From: Ostrinia nubilalis
Lineage: Eukaryota > Arthropoda > Insecta > Lepidoptera > Crambidae
Reading direction: 5' to 3'
Assembly: GCF_963855985.1 (NCBI RefSeq)
Contig: NC_087099.1
Span: forward strand, 14,290,001-14,354,000
Length of the DNA: 64,000 bases
The notes beneath the pieces are model-generated. The model saw nothing but the letters and a program-made list of their open reading frames with translations, did no database searches and had not been told where the DNA came from. A program made the position numbers and the translations under genes. Positions 28,901-40,900 of this stretch are shown here, piece after piece; the first letter of the stretch is position 1, and each line of letters begins with the position of its first letter.

Positions 28901-31900
28901 CTGTATGCATTTTTTAAAAACCTATTAATGTAAAAAATGACTGAAGACTAATTTCAAGTCTTCCAGTGACTTGGACCCCTTTTAGATTGGTCCACGGACC
29001 AAGTCGCCAGACTGAATTTTCAATTATTTATTCCTCCGGCAAATGGACTCACTTTAAGATTCTAGAGTAGATTTGTGTTGATTTCGTGTTTAATTTATTA
29101 ACAAAAATATTGAAGGTTCACCTTTTTAGCTCTGGAAACTGCGGCAACCAGTTTAAAAAAGAAGAAAATATTTAAAAAATTAAATTCAGCGACTTGGTCC
29201 GTGGACCTAGCTAAAAGTGAGCCAAATGAGTGGTTGAAACTGGTCCTGACATTCCAGGCAGGCCTGGAGGATCAGGCTGGACCTTCCAGGCCAGTTGCAG
29301 CTGATTCTGAAGATTCCCTTCAGTGTAGTGAATATTTTGATAAATCTGATTAAAACACGAATGTTGGAAAAAATATTAAGAACGTTGAATATTTTAACGG
29401 TGATTGTAATAAATACACATGTTTGACTTACATTTTAATTAAAATTAATAAAATAAGTATTCAAACTCTTATTTATTTTCCATAAAAAATAATAATTTAA
29501 CTAACGTCCTATCTGTTTACCAGTTTGGTGCAACAAGGGCGGATAACACAAGTAAAAAAAATCACTTTTTAAGATGTTTTCGATTGCTTTAAAATAGTTA
29601 TAATACCTTAATCTTATTGCTAAATCATGGGACTAACAAATAATAAAGTAAGTGTTAGTCAAATTATAAACATTAAAAAAATATAAGACATTGAAACTTT
29701 CATCGTCAATTTTCTCGAAACTCAATTTTACGAGATACGCCCTTGTTGTACCCAATGCTTCAATTCGAAATCACAACTTTTTAAAAAGACACATCATTCG
29801 TCTTAAAAACTTAATTAATTTTAAATTACCGTTAATTAAGTTGTGTGTTTTGTGACGTCACAGGCTTGTATTGCCATACAAAATCTATGGGAGAGAACCG
29901 TTTAATTAAGTTGTGTATTTTGTGACGTCACGGGCTTGTATTACCATACAAAATCTATGGGAGAGAATTGTTATGACAGTTTTAAAAAGTACGTCAACTG
30001 ATTGAAAGAAAGAAAGAAGAAATATTTATTCAGTATTATTGGTGGTGTCCAATACCTTAAATTAGTCTCTTAGCAACATAATTGCATTTGGCAGACCTGA
30101 ATCGACCTGTTTAGAAGCTCGGCCACACGAATAGTTTCAACATGACCTTCTTCCAATTGTAACAAAGACGTGTTGCGAAGTTGGGAGCCGTCCACGGGTC
30201 GGAAGACGTCAGCGTGGGCGGCAAGCCTCCCACTAGGTGGACCTATGATCTGGTGAAGGTCGCGGGAAGAACCTGGATGCGGGCAGCGCAGGGCCGGTCG
30301 TTATCGAAATCTTTAGGGGAGGCCTTTATCCAGCAGTGGACGTCATTTAGCTAAAACGAAAGAACATTTTCTAGCGCTATAAGCTACCTGGTGCTGCTAC
30401 CTTAATTTCGAACTTCTCCTATGTTCTTCTGATTAATTTCGTTGCGGGTCCAATGACAGTTTAACTTTCCCCCAGTACGAACTTGACGTTCACTGGTTGG
30501 GTTTTTATTGGCGGTCAAGCTGTAGATCCTGGCTACACAGGAGTTGCAGCGGTGGGAACGAAAGGTGGGAATGCTCCCGTACCTGGTGCTGCACGAACTC
30601 GTTCAGTTTAGCTCTCGGCGCCGGCCGCCATAGCGCGCACACCCTCTCGGGAACTAGCGCCGAATGGGGTACGATGCTGCATCTGTTCCTACCAAACAAT
30701 TGTAAGCTACCTGGTGCTGCGCGAACTCGTTCAGCTGCCAGAGATCCCGCGGGCGCAGCGCGGCGTCCAATAGCGCCGCCGCCCCCGGCCCAAGTAACAT
30801 TTTACTCCATTTAAGAGTTCACATTTAGTTCCAATGTGTACTTAAAGCATTAGTACAGTTCACTCGTGATGTATAAGCTGTATTATTGCAATTAATTACA
30901 CCTATACCTGTCTAAGGGACTTATAGGAGTGTAGACTAGTGTAGAGTTATACTTTTATACGATTGTTGGTGTTATAATACTCTAACAACTATCCTTTAGT
31001 CAGCCATCTGACTAAGAGCATTATAGGAGGGTAGAGATACGGCAACCGCTGTTTAACGGCCTACTTGTACGATGTTATAGAGCTAGCATTTTAATAGAAC
31101 ACACGTGGTCATTTATAAAGCCAAAGGCTGTTATGTTTACTTGTTTTAGACTGTTATACAGCTAGTAGCTGTAGTAGGACTTGTTTGTGATAATTAAAAT
31201 AACCTTTTTTTACTATCTGTACAAAAGTGTTTCAATGGTTCGCATGTACACTGTAGGCTGTTAAAAGGACTATATGTGTTGTCCATTAACATCAATAGCA
31301 GTTTATTTGTCCACAAGTACTACTCTTATTTGCTTTAAGCTGAACACGAATGTGAATGTGATATTCTATTACACATTTCCCCAAGCCTGTTTTTAGTTGT
31401 TCATGGTGGTTCTGTACATGATGCAGAGGAAAATATTATGCCTGAACCTGAAATTTCCCTTCAAAATATACCAGATATCAGAGTGTGATGATTGCAGTTC
31501 TTGTGATAGTGAATACCATTTTGATTTGGACAATTATTTAACCTTTCGCAAAAAAAATAAGAACATGGGCTATTGAAAATCGTATTCCTCATTCCGCTTT
31601 GAATAAATTGTCAAGCATAATAAACGAATTTAAACCGGGAACACTACCGTCTGATGCTTTAGGTATTCATACTTGACTATTAGTACCTGGGCTAGGCGAT
31701 TTAACGGACATTAATAATTTTTATTGCGGATCTCTAAAATTTCAGTATTTGAAAGAATTAAAGATACACAATTGACCTGAACTAGGTACATCTTAAAGCT
31801 GTACATAAGTTCACATTAGAATAAATTTATAGACATTAGCGCTGTAGTGGTACAAATGTGGAACTTCATATAGATAACAGCATTCTAACAGAACACATGT

Positions 31901-34900
31901 GAACCTAATATACGCTCACCGCATTAAATTGGAGTTATAACAGTTCACATAGCCGTATTTCATTTCCACCATTTTGTTCTACATAACCTAAAATATTTAC
32001 CAAATAAATCTCCAAAATTAATGCAGATTTATCACAAAATTCGCAGATAGAGCGATTGAGTTTTGGTTTCATGTTATAATTAATTACCGTAATATAATTA
32101 TAATGCCAATCCAATATCAAAAACTGAAAATTGTAGATTTCCTCTCAGCCAGTTTTAAATATTTTAAAATGAATATCGCGTTTTTACAGAGGCGCGTAAA
32201 TATTTTAGCTGTAAATATGTATACATTTCACGATAAAGTTGCATTCCCAATGGCATTAACATTATTAAGTATTTAAAACCCGTGTTATTATTTGCATAAA
32301 TGATTATCCGCCCGAGTTGTTTCCCTCTTGGCACTCACGTACAAATACCAAACTAATATTAAAATGTGGAAATAATTTAAGACACACGTGAACTTTAGGT
32401 AGCATTGGAGTACTTTTGTCAGACTTTATAACTTTGAAAGCTGTGCATTTAGCCACTTGTTACTCTTTATTGTCCTCACGTACGTTGTATGGTTCACACT
32501 GCGTCCCATATAGTGCCGTAAGTCAGCCTTAAGTACGATGTTACTACTTAAACTGCTATTATAATGCTATTATACTGCTAATGTACAGCCATAGTGAACT
32601 TAAAGCTGTCTAATTTGTGCCCAAACTGGTTCTATAAAAGCATTATAGCAAGCTATACAGCTCGTATACAGCTGACATACACAGCTTGTGGAGTACATGT
32701 GAACGACTATTGAACTCTTAAATGGAGTAAAATGTTACTTGGGAGAGATCGCGCGGGCGCAGCGCGGCGTCCAATAGCGCCGCCGCCCCCGGCGCCGGCC
32801 GCCATAGCGCGCATATCCACACACGGACTAGCGCCGAATGGGGTACGATGCTGCATCTGTTCCTACCTAACACTTGTCTACCTGGTGCTGCGCGAATTCG
32901 TTCAGCTGCCAGAGATCGCGCGGGCGCAGCGCGGCGTCCAATAGCGCCGCCGCCCCCGGCGCCGGCCGCCATAGCGCACATATCCACACGCGGACTAGCG
33001 CCGAGTGGGGCACGCCGCCGCATCTGATGCAATACCACGGATGGGCTTATTCCACTATTCCCCGCTGACAATCCCCGTCAACGGGGATTAGTGAACTTTT
33101 TGTTCACTATTCCTCGTTAACGTTAAATTTGAACTTATAACGGGGAATAATGAACTAAAAAGTTCATTAATCCCCACAACATTCAAAATAAAATCCTAAT
33201 ATAAGCTCCAATTGGCGTTAACGGGGATAAGTGAACTTTTTGTTTTGACGGGGATTGTCAACGGGGAATAGTGGAATAAGCCCACGCATGTGAACATGAA
33301 AAAGAGGCTCCACAAAGACAGTACGGACTTTAAGCGCTCAGCCTTAAGAGTAGGAATTGTTTTGCTTTGTTTACTTCTATGAAAACTTATAAAACTAATT
33401 GTATTGTTGCAGGAAGCTTTTTTAAAGCCCTTTTACACGTCCCAGTATTAATCTTACCACTGCTTCGGGACAATAAATGATATGAGCCACTGCCGACAAA
33501 AGGCAGCGAAAGTCACTCAGTCACTTTTCATATAACGGGTTCAGCTTCAAACAGCTCCAGAACATGAGTCCGACTCATGAGTCCCCAGCCAGCTGCTCAT
33601 GCACCAGACACGGGCCAGTGCTGAGAAGAAGCAGCGCAAGTCACTCAGTCACTTTTCAGGTAACGGTTCAGCTTCGAACAGCTCCAGAATATGAATCGGA
33701 CTCACGAGTCTCCAGCCAGCTGCTCGTGCACCAGGCGCGCCAGTAATGCGGCCCCGGGGCTCCCGCGGCCCAGCGCCCGCGCCACCAGCCCGCCGGCGCC
33801 CAGTATCAGCGAGAAGAGATCTGTGAACCTGATACACACGGTCCTTAGTTTCAGCACAGAATAATAATAAGTACTACGTACAGAAGTTTTACTTCGCGAA
33901 GGTATTTAAAAAAATGTATGCTCAATGTCATTAACAATATGGTGTAATTTAGCCTGTCTCAAGAGTCAAACACCATTTTGTTGACAAACGTCAGTGATCG
34001 GCACTGCGCCGAAGCTATAGGGCTGACTTCGGTAAAATGATGTGACGTGAGGTGCCAAACTGCGGAAAATGGCGGAGGAAATACATGATTTAGCATGAAT
34101 TATCATGAATAATATTAACTACTTACTTACCTCTCAGTGTCTTAAGGCAACTTAAAAAAGTGCATTCTGTGTTTTTATTATTATTTAGGCAGTTAAATAC
34201 TGCACAGTATTTAGTACACCATTTTCTTTATTTTCTTCCATCATACACAAGAATACGCGTGCGTGAGTCAATGTTCGCTCGTATGTGAGGCCTTGTTGAA
34301 TAGTATCCTGTAGGTGTGCCATCGTGCGTGTTTTGTTTTCGATGTAAACTCGCGGAGATGAACAGGCCTGGTTTCAGCCGAATGACGTCCACTGCTGGAC
34401 AAAGGCCTCCCAAGGATTTCCACAAAGACCGCAGAAGCGCCGCCCGCATCCAGGCAGCTCCCGCAACCTTCACCAGATCATCAGTGATGGACTGATAGAA
34501 GGAGGCTTGCCCACACTACGTCTTGCGGCTCGTGGTCTCGTGAACTTTTCTGCCCCAGCAGCCATCAGCTCTGCGAGCTATGTGCCCCGGCCATTGCCAC
34601 TTGATTTTAGTGATTAGAGTCAGTCACTTTGGTTTCCTATGGATTTCCTCATTTCTGATTCAATCACGCAGGGAAACTCCGAGAATAGCACGCGGTCATA
34701 TTTATTTTATTTTAACGCACAGCTACAAAGAACCAAAAATAACAATACATTTGACACAACAACTGCATAATGTAGGTCAAAGTCAAAGCTTTTATTCAGT
34801 ACTTAGGTCCTTTCCAGGACGTTTAAACTCGTCCTAAATATAGCTTGCCCTACTACCACTTCGGGACACAACATATGGGCTGGTGCTGAGAAGTGGCGAA

Positions 34901-37900
34901 AGAATCTCAGTCACATGATTATAATTTGATTTTTACCATGTTCGTAGCCGCAATCTTGTGGTAGCATGCGAGAAGGCAGTAATAGAATGGCATGTCTCCT
35001 GACAACTTTACGTCACTCAATAAAGCTCAGCTGATTGACTCACATTCATCATCATCATTTCAGCCACAGGACGTCCACCGCTGAACATAGGCCTCCCCCG
35101 ATGATTTCCACATCATACAACAAACAACAATAAATATACCATCCCATACTGCATCTCATTTAACATCAGGTGCGATTGCGGTCATATACCTGCCTTGTTC
35201 TGCATAAAAATTAAATGTTCATAATAATCTGTTCGTTAACAAACCTTCACGGTCAAAGGAGTGCGCAATCCTAATCGCGCGTTGTTTCCCGTTAAAAACC
35301 AGTGGCCTAATTCGCGTACTCTTACAGTGAAGATCTCGCTGACGTTCAGAAGTCGTCCTATCGAAAAACAGTTCTAAATCCGTATTCACAAGGGTCATTT
35401 TGATAGAACGATTACTCGATAGGATCGCAACTCAGCTATTTGTTGTCATTGACGTTTTATTACGTCGTCCCATTGAAAAACAGTTCTAAATCTGTATTCA
35501 TAAGGGTCATTTCGGTAGAACGATTACTAGATAGGATCGCATTTAGCGATTTGTTGTCGTTGAAGTTTTGTTACGTGAATAAGGCTACTGCTTGTGACGT
35601 TTGTGTCATGTCGCGATTTTTGCCGAGCTGAATAAAGTATTTTTTATCTTATCATAGTATACAATAGAGTGCATACTTGCTTGTAGAGGCGACGGACTCC
35701 GGTGAGTCCACCAGCACCAGCATGAGAGGCGCCAGGCAGTGCACGGCGTCTTGCGCGCGCGCCGCCGCTAGGGAACACAGCGCCGCCACGCCCGAGGAAC
35801 AGATCTACAAGGAACTAAAGTCTGTTCGCCGAGAGTTGATAAAAAAAATTAAATATCAGAGGTTCTAAACTCATTATAAATTGCGGCCCGCTAATTATTT
35901 TTGTCGATATAATGAAAAAGTTGGTAGATTATTTGGCCTGGCCTTTTTTTTTTGGCCTGGATTCTCGGCTCGGTTACAATTTAATTTTGAACTACCATTT
36001 ATAAGAATGTTCTAAAAATACCAATTATCTACCAAAATCTACTTAACAATTTCACACTACTAAATCATCGTTCTCTTTGCCTCAAATCTACCAAAAAAGT
36101 AGAAATCTACTAAAAGTGGTCACGCTGTGGCCGCCGCCGCCCGCCGGCCGGGGCGCTTGACGACAGCTGCGTGGCTCGTACCATGGTACTCAGTGCGCGT
36201 TGTGACAAACGACGCCCGCCATACAGAATGCGATAATTAAGCGACAGTCGCTATTGCAAGACATTTCATAATATTTATCAACTCTCGGCGAACAGACTTT
36301 AGTCAGTGTATACAATAGAGTGCATACTTGCTCGTAGAGGCGACGGACTCCGGCGAGTCCACCAGCACCAGCATGAGAGGCGCCAGGCAGTGCACGGCGT
36401 CTTGCGCGCGCGTTGCAGCTAGTGAACACAGCGCCGCCACGCCCGAGGAACAGATCTACAAGGAACTAAAGTCTGTTCGCCGAGAGTTGATAAAAAAAAT
36501 TAAATATCAGAGGTTCTAAACTCATTATAAATTGCGGCCCGCTTATTATTTTTGTCGATATAATGAAAAAGTTGGTAGATTATTTGGCCTGGCCTTTTTT
36601 TTTGGCCTGGATTCTCGGCTCGGTTACAATTTAATTTTGAACTACCATTTATAAGAATGTTCTAAAAATACCAATTATCTACCAAAATCTACTAAACGAT
36701 TTCGCACTACTAAATCATCGTTTTCTTTGCCTCAAATCTACCAAAAAAGTAGAAATCTACTAAAAGTGGTCACGCTGTGGCCGCCGCCGCCCGCCGGCCG
36801 GGGCGCTTGACGACAGCTGCGTGGCTCGTACCATGGTACTCAGTGCGCGTTGTGACAAACGACGCCCGCCATACAGAATGCGATAATTAAGCGACAGTCG
36901 CTATTGCAAGACATTTCATAATATTTATCAACTCTCGGCGAACAGACTTTAGTCAGTGTATACAATAGAGTGCATACTTGCTCGTGGAGGCGACGGACTC
37001 CGGCGAGTCCACCAGCACCAGCATGAGAGGCGCCAGGCAGTGCACGGCGTCCTGCGCGCGCGTCGCCGCTAGTGAACACAGCGCCGCCACGCCCGAGGAA
37101 CAGATCTACAAAAAAAACAGCCAAATATACTATTTGACACCATTCCCCAATAATTCGAAATCACATCTTTTTTAAAAAGACACCTCATTTTGGTTATAAA
37201 AACTTGTCGGCGCCGGACACAGATGCTGCAAATTATTATTGATGATTAATAGTACCAATCTTAATATTATGTTATCTGTAGAAATCTGTAGAGCGGAAGG
37301 TTTGTGATTCCTAAACGTAACACCCGACTGATGCGCAGAAAAAGATAACTGTCAATCAGTTGTGTCATGTCAAGTGTGAGCAGGTGGCTGCGAGGTTATC
37401 TTTGAAAGTGTGTTGAGTTTGGTGGAACGTTAAATTGTAGGAAAAGTGATTGTCAACCATCCAAGATATTATCTCCTTGCCCGTTAACCCACGCCAATGG
37501 AGATTCCACCCCTAGAGTTCCTTCTGATAGAGACCCAGTGCCTTTATCAGAAGTGGGATTCGAAGGGCACTATTCAAAGGAGATAAATCTTTCAGCATGC
37601 ACACCTACGCTACGCAACTCATCAAGTTTTACATGGAGGATGCTGGCTCAGACATTGAGAGTTGGTGCAGGTTGACGGAAATTATTGTGATTGACGTAAA
37701 CTGGAAGGGCCTTTGTGAGTGAGTGAGTTGAGGGGGCCGGGCCAAGGGCGCCCGGGCCACCCTGTTGCCGTGGTTGAAGGGGCTGTTTACGCCCGGGCCA
37801 CGCTGATGTAATGTTGGTTTCCTGGTCGCATGGCTGCATGCCTGGATCAGCAGTAGTAGTGGTGCGGTTTGAGGTAAATGGTTGAAGGAGCCTTGGCTTA

Positions 37901-40900
37901 TGCCTTGCGCGTCGGGCCATGTTACCTAAACCCTGGTTTCCTAGTCGCATGGCTGCATGCCTGGATCAGCAGTAGTAGTGGTGCGGTTTGAGGTAAATGG
38001 TTGAAGGAGCCTTGGCTTAAGCCTTGCGCGTCGGGCCATGTTACCTAAACCCCGGTTTCCTGGTCGAAGGGGCCTCACGCCCGGGCCAGCTGTAATGTTT
38101 TGGTTTCCTGGTCGGGCTTCGCGCCCGGGCCAGCTGTAATGGTTTGGTTTCCTGATCCAGGGTCATCACGCCCTGATCAGCTGTATTTATTGTGATTCTA
38201 CGATCTGATATTCGCACACTCTGTAGTCAGGAATGGACGAGCTGTGATAATGAGAAATTGAATGTTTACAGATGGACAAACCCTGGACTAAGCGCACGAG
38301 GCCGTGCGATAGTCAGGCTGGCCGTGTCGGCGCCGGACACAGATGCTGCAAATTATTATTGATGATTAATAGTACCAATCTTAATATTATGTTATCTGTA
38401 GAAATCTGTAGAGCGGAAGGTTTGTGATTCCTAAACGTAACACCCGACTGATGCGCAGAAAAAGATAACTGTCAATCAGTTGTGTCATGTCAAGTGTGAG
38501 CAGGTGGCTGCGAGGTTATCTTTGAAAGTGTGTTGAGTTTGGTGGAATGTTAAATTGTAGGAAAAGTGATTGTCAACCATCCAAGATATTATCTCCTTGC
38601 CCGTTAACTCACGCCAATGGAGATTCCACCCCTAGAGTTCCTTCTGATAGAGACCCAGTGCCTTTAAACTTATTAATTTAAATTACCGGTAAAGATTTTT
38701 GGTTGCATTGTAATGAGGGGTTTTCGCGATTGAAAAATCCGCCAGATGGCTATACGTAGACGGGAGGTCCAAATGCTGCATGATTGGTGGATTTTGACAC
38801 ATCTGTCAATGTCATGTCAAAAATACACTATATACACTATACGGAGGTATAAGAGGTCGTAATCAACGCCTTAAAGAACCGATCATCGAGGGGCGGGGCC
38901 TAGGGTTTCTTAATAAGTCTCACCAAAGGTATACAGTGTCCCCACGAGCTCTGCATCGATCAAATGCAGAGAGAGTGCACGTGCGATGCGAGCACAGCCA
39001 CGAAAGTTATACGGCTCAGTTGAGGGGCGGGGCCTTAGCTTCCCTAGTACACTGCAATATCAGCGCGTAGGCCTTTGTGATTAGGTACGCCTTAAGGGGC
39101 GGAGCTTTAGCTTCTGTAGAACACTCAATCGATGCAATACCGCTTAAACAATAAACACCAGGCTTACGGTGTATTCAGTGTCTCCAAGAGCTCGTAATCA
39201 GCGCGTGCGCCTTAAAGAACTGGTCATACGGTTCAGGGTCGAGGGGCGGGGCCTCATCATCATCATTTCAGCCATAGGACGTCCACTGCTGAACATAGGC
39301 CTCCCCCAATGACTTCCACATCGCACGGATCGCACGGGCGGGGCCTAAGGTTCCTGAACAAGTCTCACCAAAGGTATACAGTGTCCCCACGAGCTCTGCA
39401 TGAGCGCGTACGCCTTCGAGAACAAATCGTCCAGCTAAGGGTCGGGAGGCGAAGCATCCGAGCGCTTCCTAGCACGTAGCACGTGCGGTGCACGCAGGGG
39501 CGGGACCTAAGCTCCTTAACAAGTCTCACCAAAGGTATGCAGTGTCCCCACGAGCTCTGCATCAGCGCGCACGCCTTCGAGAACAGATCGTCCGGCTCGG
39601 GGTCGGGGGGCGGCGCCTCGGGCCGCAGCCCCCAGCACGCGCGGTGCAGGCGCAGCGCCCGCAGCGCCCGCCAACACCAGTCGTCGGGCTCGGCTGGCGC
39701 GAGGGATCGCACGTACGAGCACAGCAAACGCAACGTCCGCAGCGCGCGCCAGTATTATTCTTCTGGCTATGACGCAGAGTGCACGTGCGAGCACAGCCAC
39801 GAAAGTTATACAGTTCAGTTGAGGGGCGGGGCCAACCCTTAGCTTCCCTAGTACACTGCAATACCGCATACCGAAATAAAGAACTGGTCATACGGTTCAG
39901 AGTCGAGGGGCGGGGCCTAAGGTTCCTTAACAAGTCTCACCAAAGGTATGCAGTGTCCCCACGAGCTCTGCATCAGCGCGCACGCCTTCGAGAACAGATC
40001 GTCCGGCTCGGGGTCGGGGGGCGGCGCCTCGGGCCGCAGCCCCCAGCACGCGCGGTGCAGGCGCAGCGCCCGCCATCAGACGCAGAGAGAGTGCACGTGC
40101 GAGCACAGACAAGAAAGTTATACGGCTCAACTGAGGGGCGGGGCCTTAGCTTCCCTAAAGCCCGGTCTGTGAGCACGTAGAATTTTGTCCAACGACCCCG
40201 AGCTACCCATCCTTATCGCTCGCGCGTAAATATATTGCTGTCGCGACTGTGCGACGGCGCCCGCAGCAAGTGTTCGAGCGCGACAGCAACATAATTACGC
40301 GCGAGCGATAAGGATGGGTAGCTAGTGGTCATTGGACAAATTTCTACGTGCTCACAGACCAGACTATAGTACACTGCAATATCAGCGCGTAGGCCTTTGT
40401 GATTAGGTACGCCTTAAGGGGCGGAGCTTTAGCTTCTGTAGAACACTCAATCGACGCAACACTGCTTAAACAATAAACGCCAGGCTCACCAGAGGTATTC
40501 AGTGCCTCCAAAAGGTCGTAATCAGCGCGAACGCCGGTTCAGAGTCGAGGGGCGGGGCCTAAGCTTCCTTAACAAGTCTCACCAAAGGTATGCAGTGTCC
40601 CCACGAGCTCTGCATCAGCGCGTACGCCTTCGAGAACAGATCATCTGGCTCGGGGTCGGGGGGCGGCGCCTCGGGCCGCAGCCCCCAGCACGCGCGGTGC
40701 AGGCGCAGCGCCCGCAGCGCCCGCCAACACCAGTCATCGGGCTCGGCGGGCGCGAGGGATCACACGTGCGAGCACGACACGTAAGTCATACCATTCAGAG
40801 TCGACCGGCGGAGCCTTAGCTTTCTTAATGAATACATTCAAATAAACATCAGTTTCAGCAAAGGTATAGTGTCCCCACGAGCTCTCCATCAGCGCGTACG

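Larger units (their letters stand above)
30593..33023 (-). repeat. EPG5 exon 15 duplication array, split by a transposon
   Basis: Copies with the donor-side start CTGGTGCTGCGCGAA at 32882, 30711 and 30593, plus a fragment at 32740-32853. The 1.95 kb element 30792-32739 lies between two partial copies. Copies differ by scattered substitutions. Confidence 0.82.
35677..37105 (-). repeat. EPG5 exon 13 triplication (~650 bp unit)
   Basis: Exon copies 35677-35804, 36328-36455 and 36978-37105. The unit is the 128 nt exon, about 33 nt of splice flank and a 490 bp transposon inserted in that flank. Confidence 0.92.

Noticed and set aside
37648..37950. Minus-strand 100-codon frame inside the LTR element
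   Set aside because: It covers the doubled non-coding motif of the element interior and resembles no gag or pol protein.
39365..40180. Several overlapping frames on both strands around 39.4-40.2 kb
   Set aside because: They are frame shadows of partial exon 12 copies; none has a consistent gene structure of its own.
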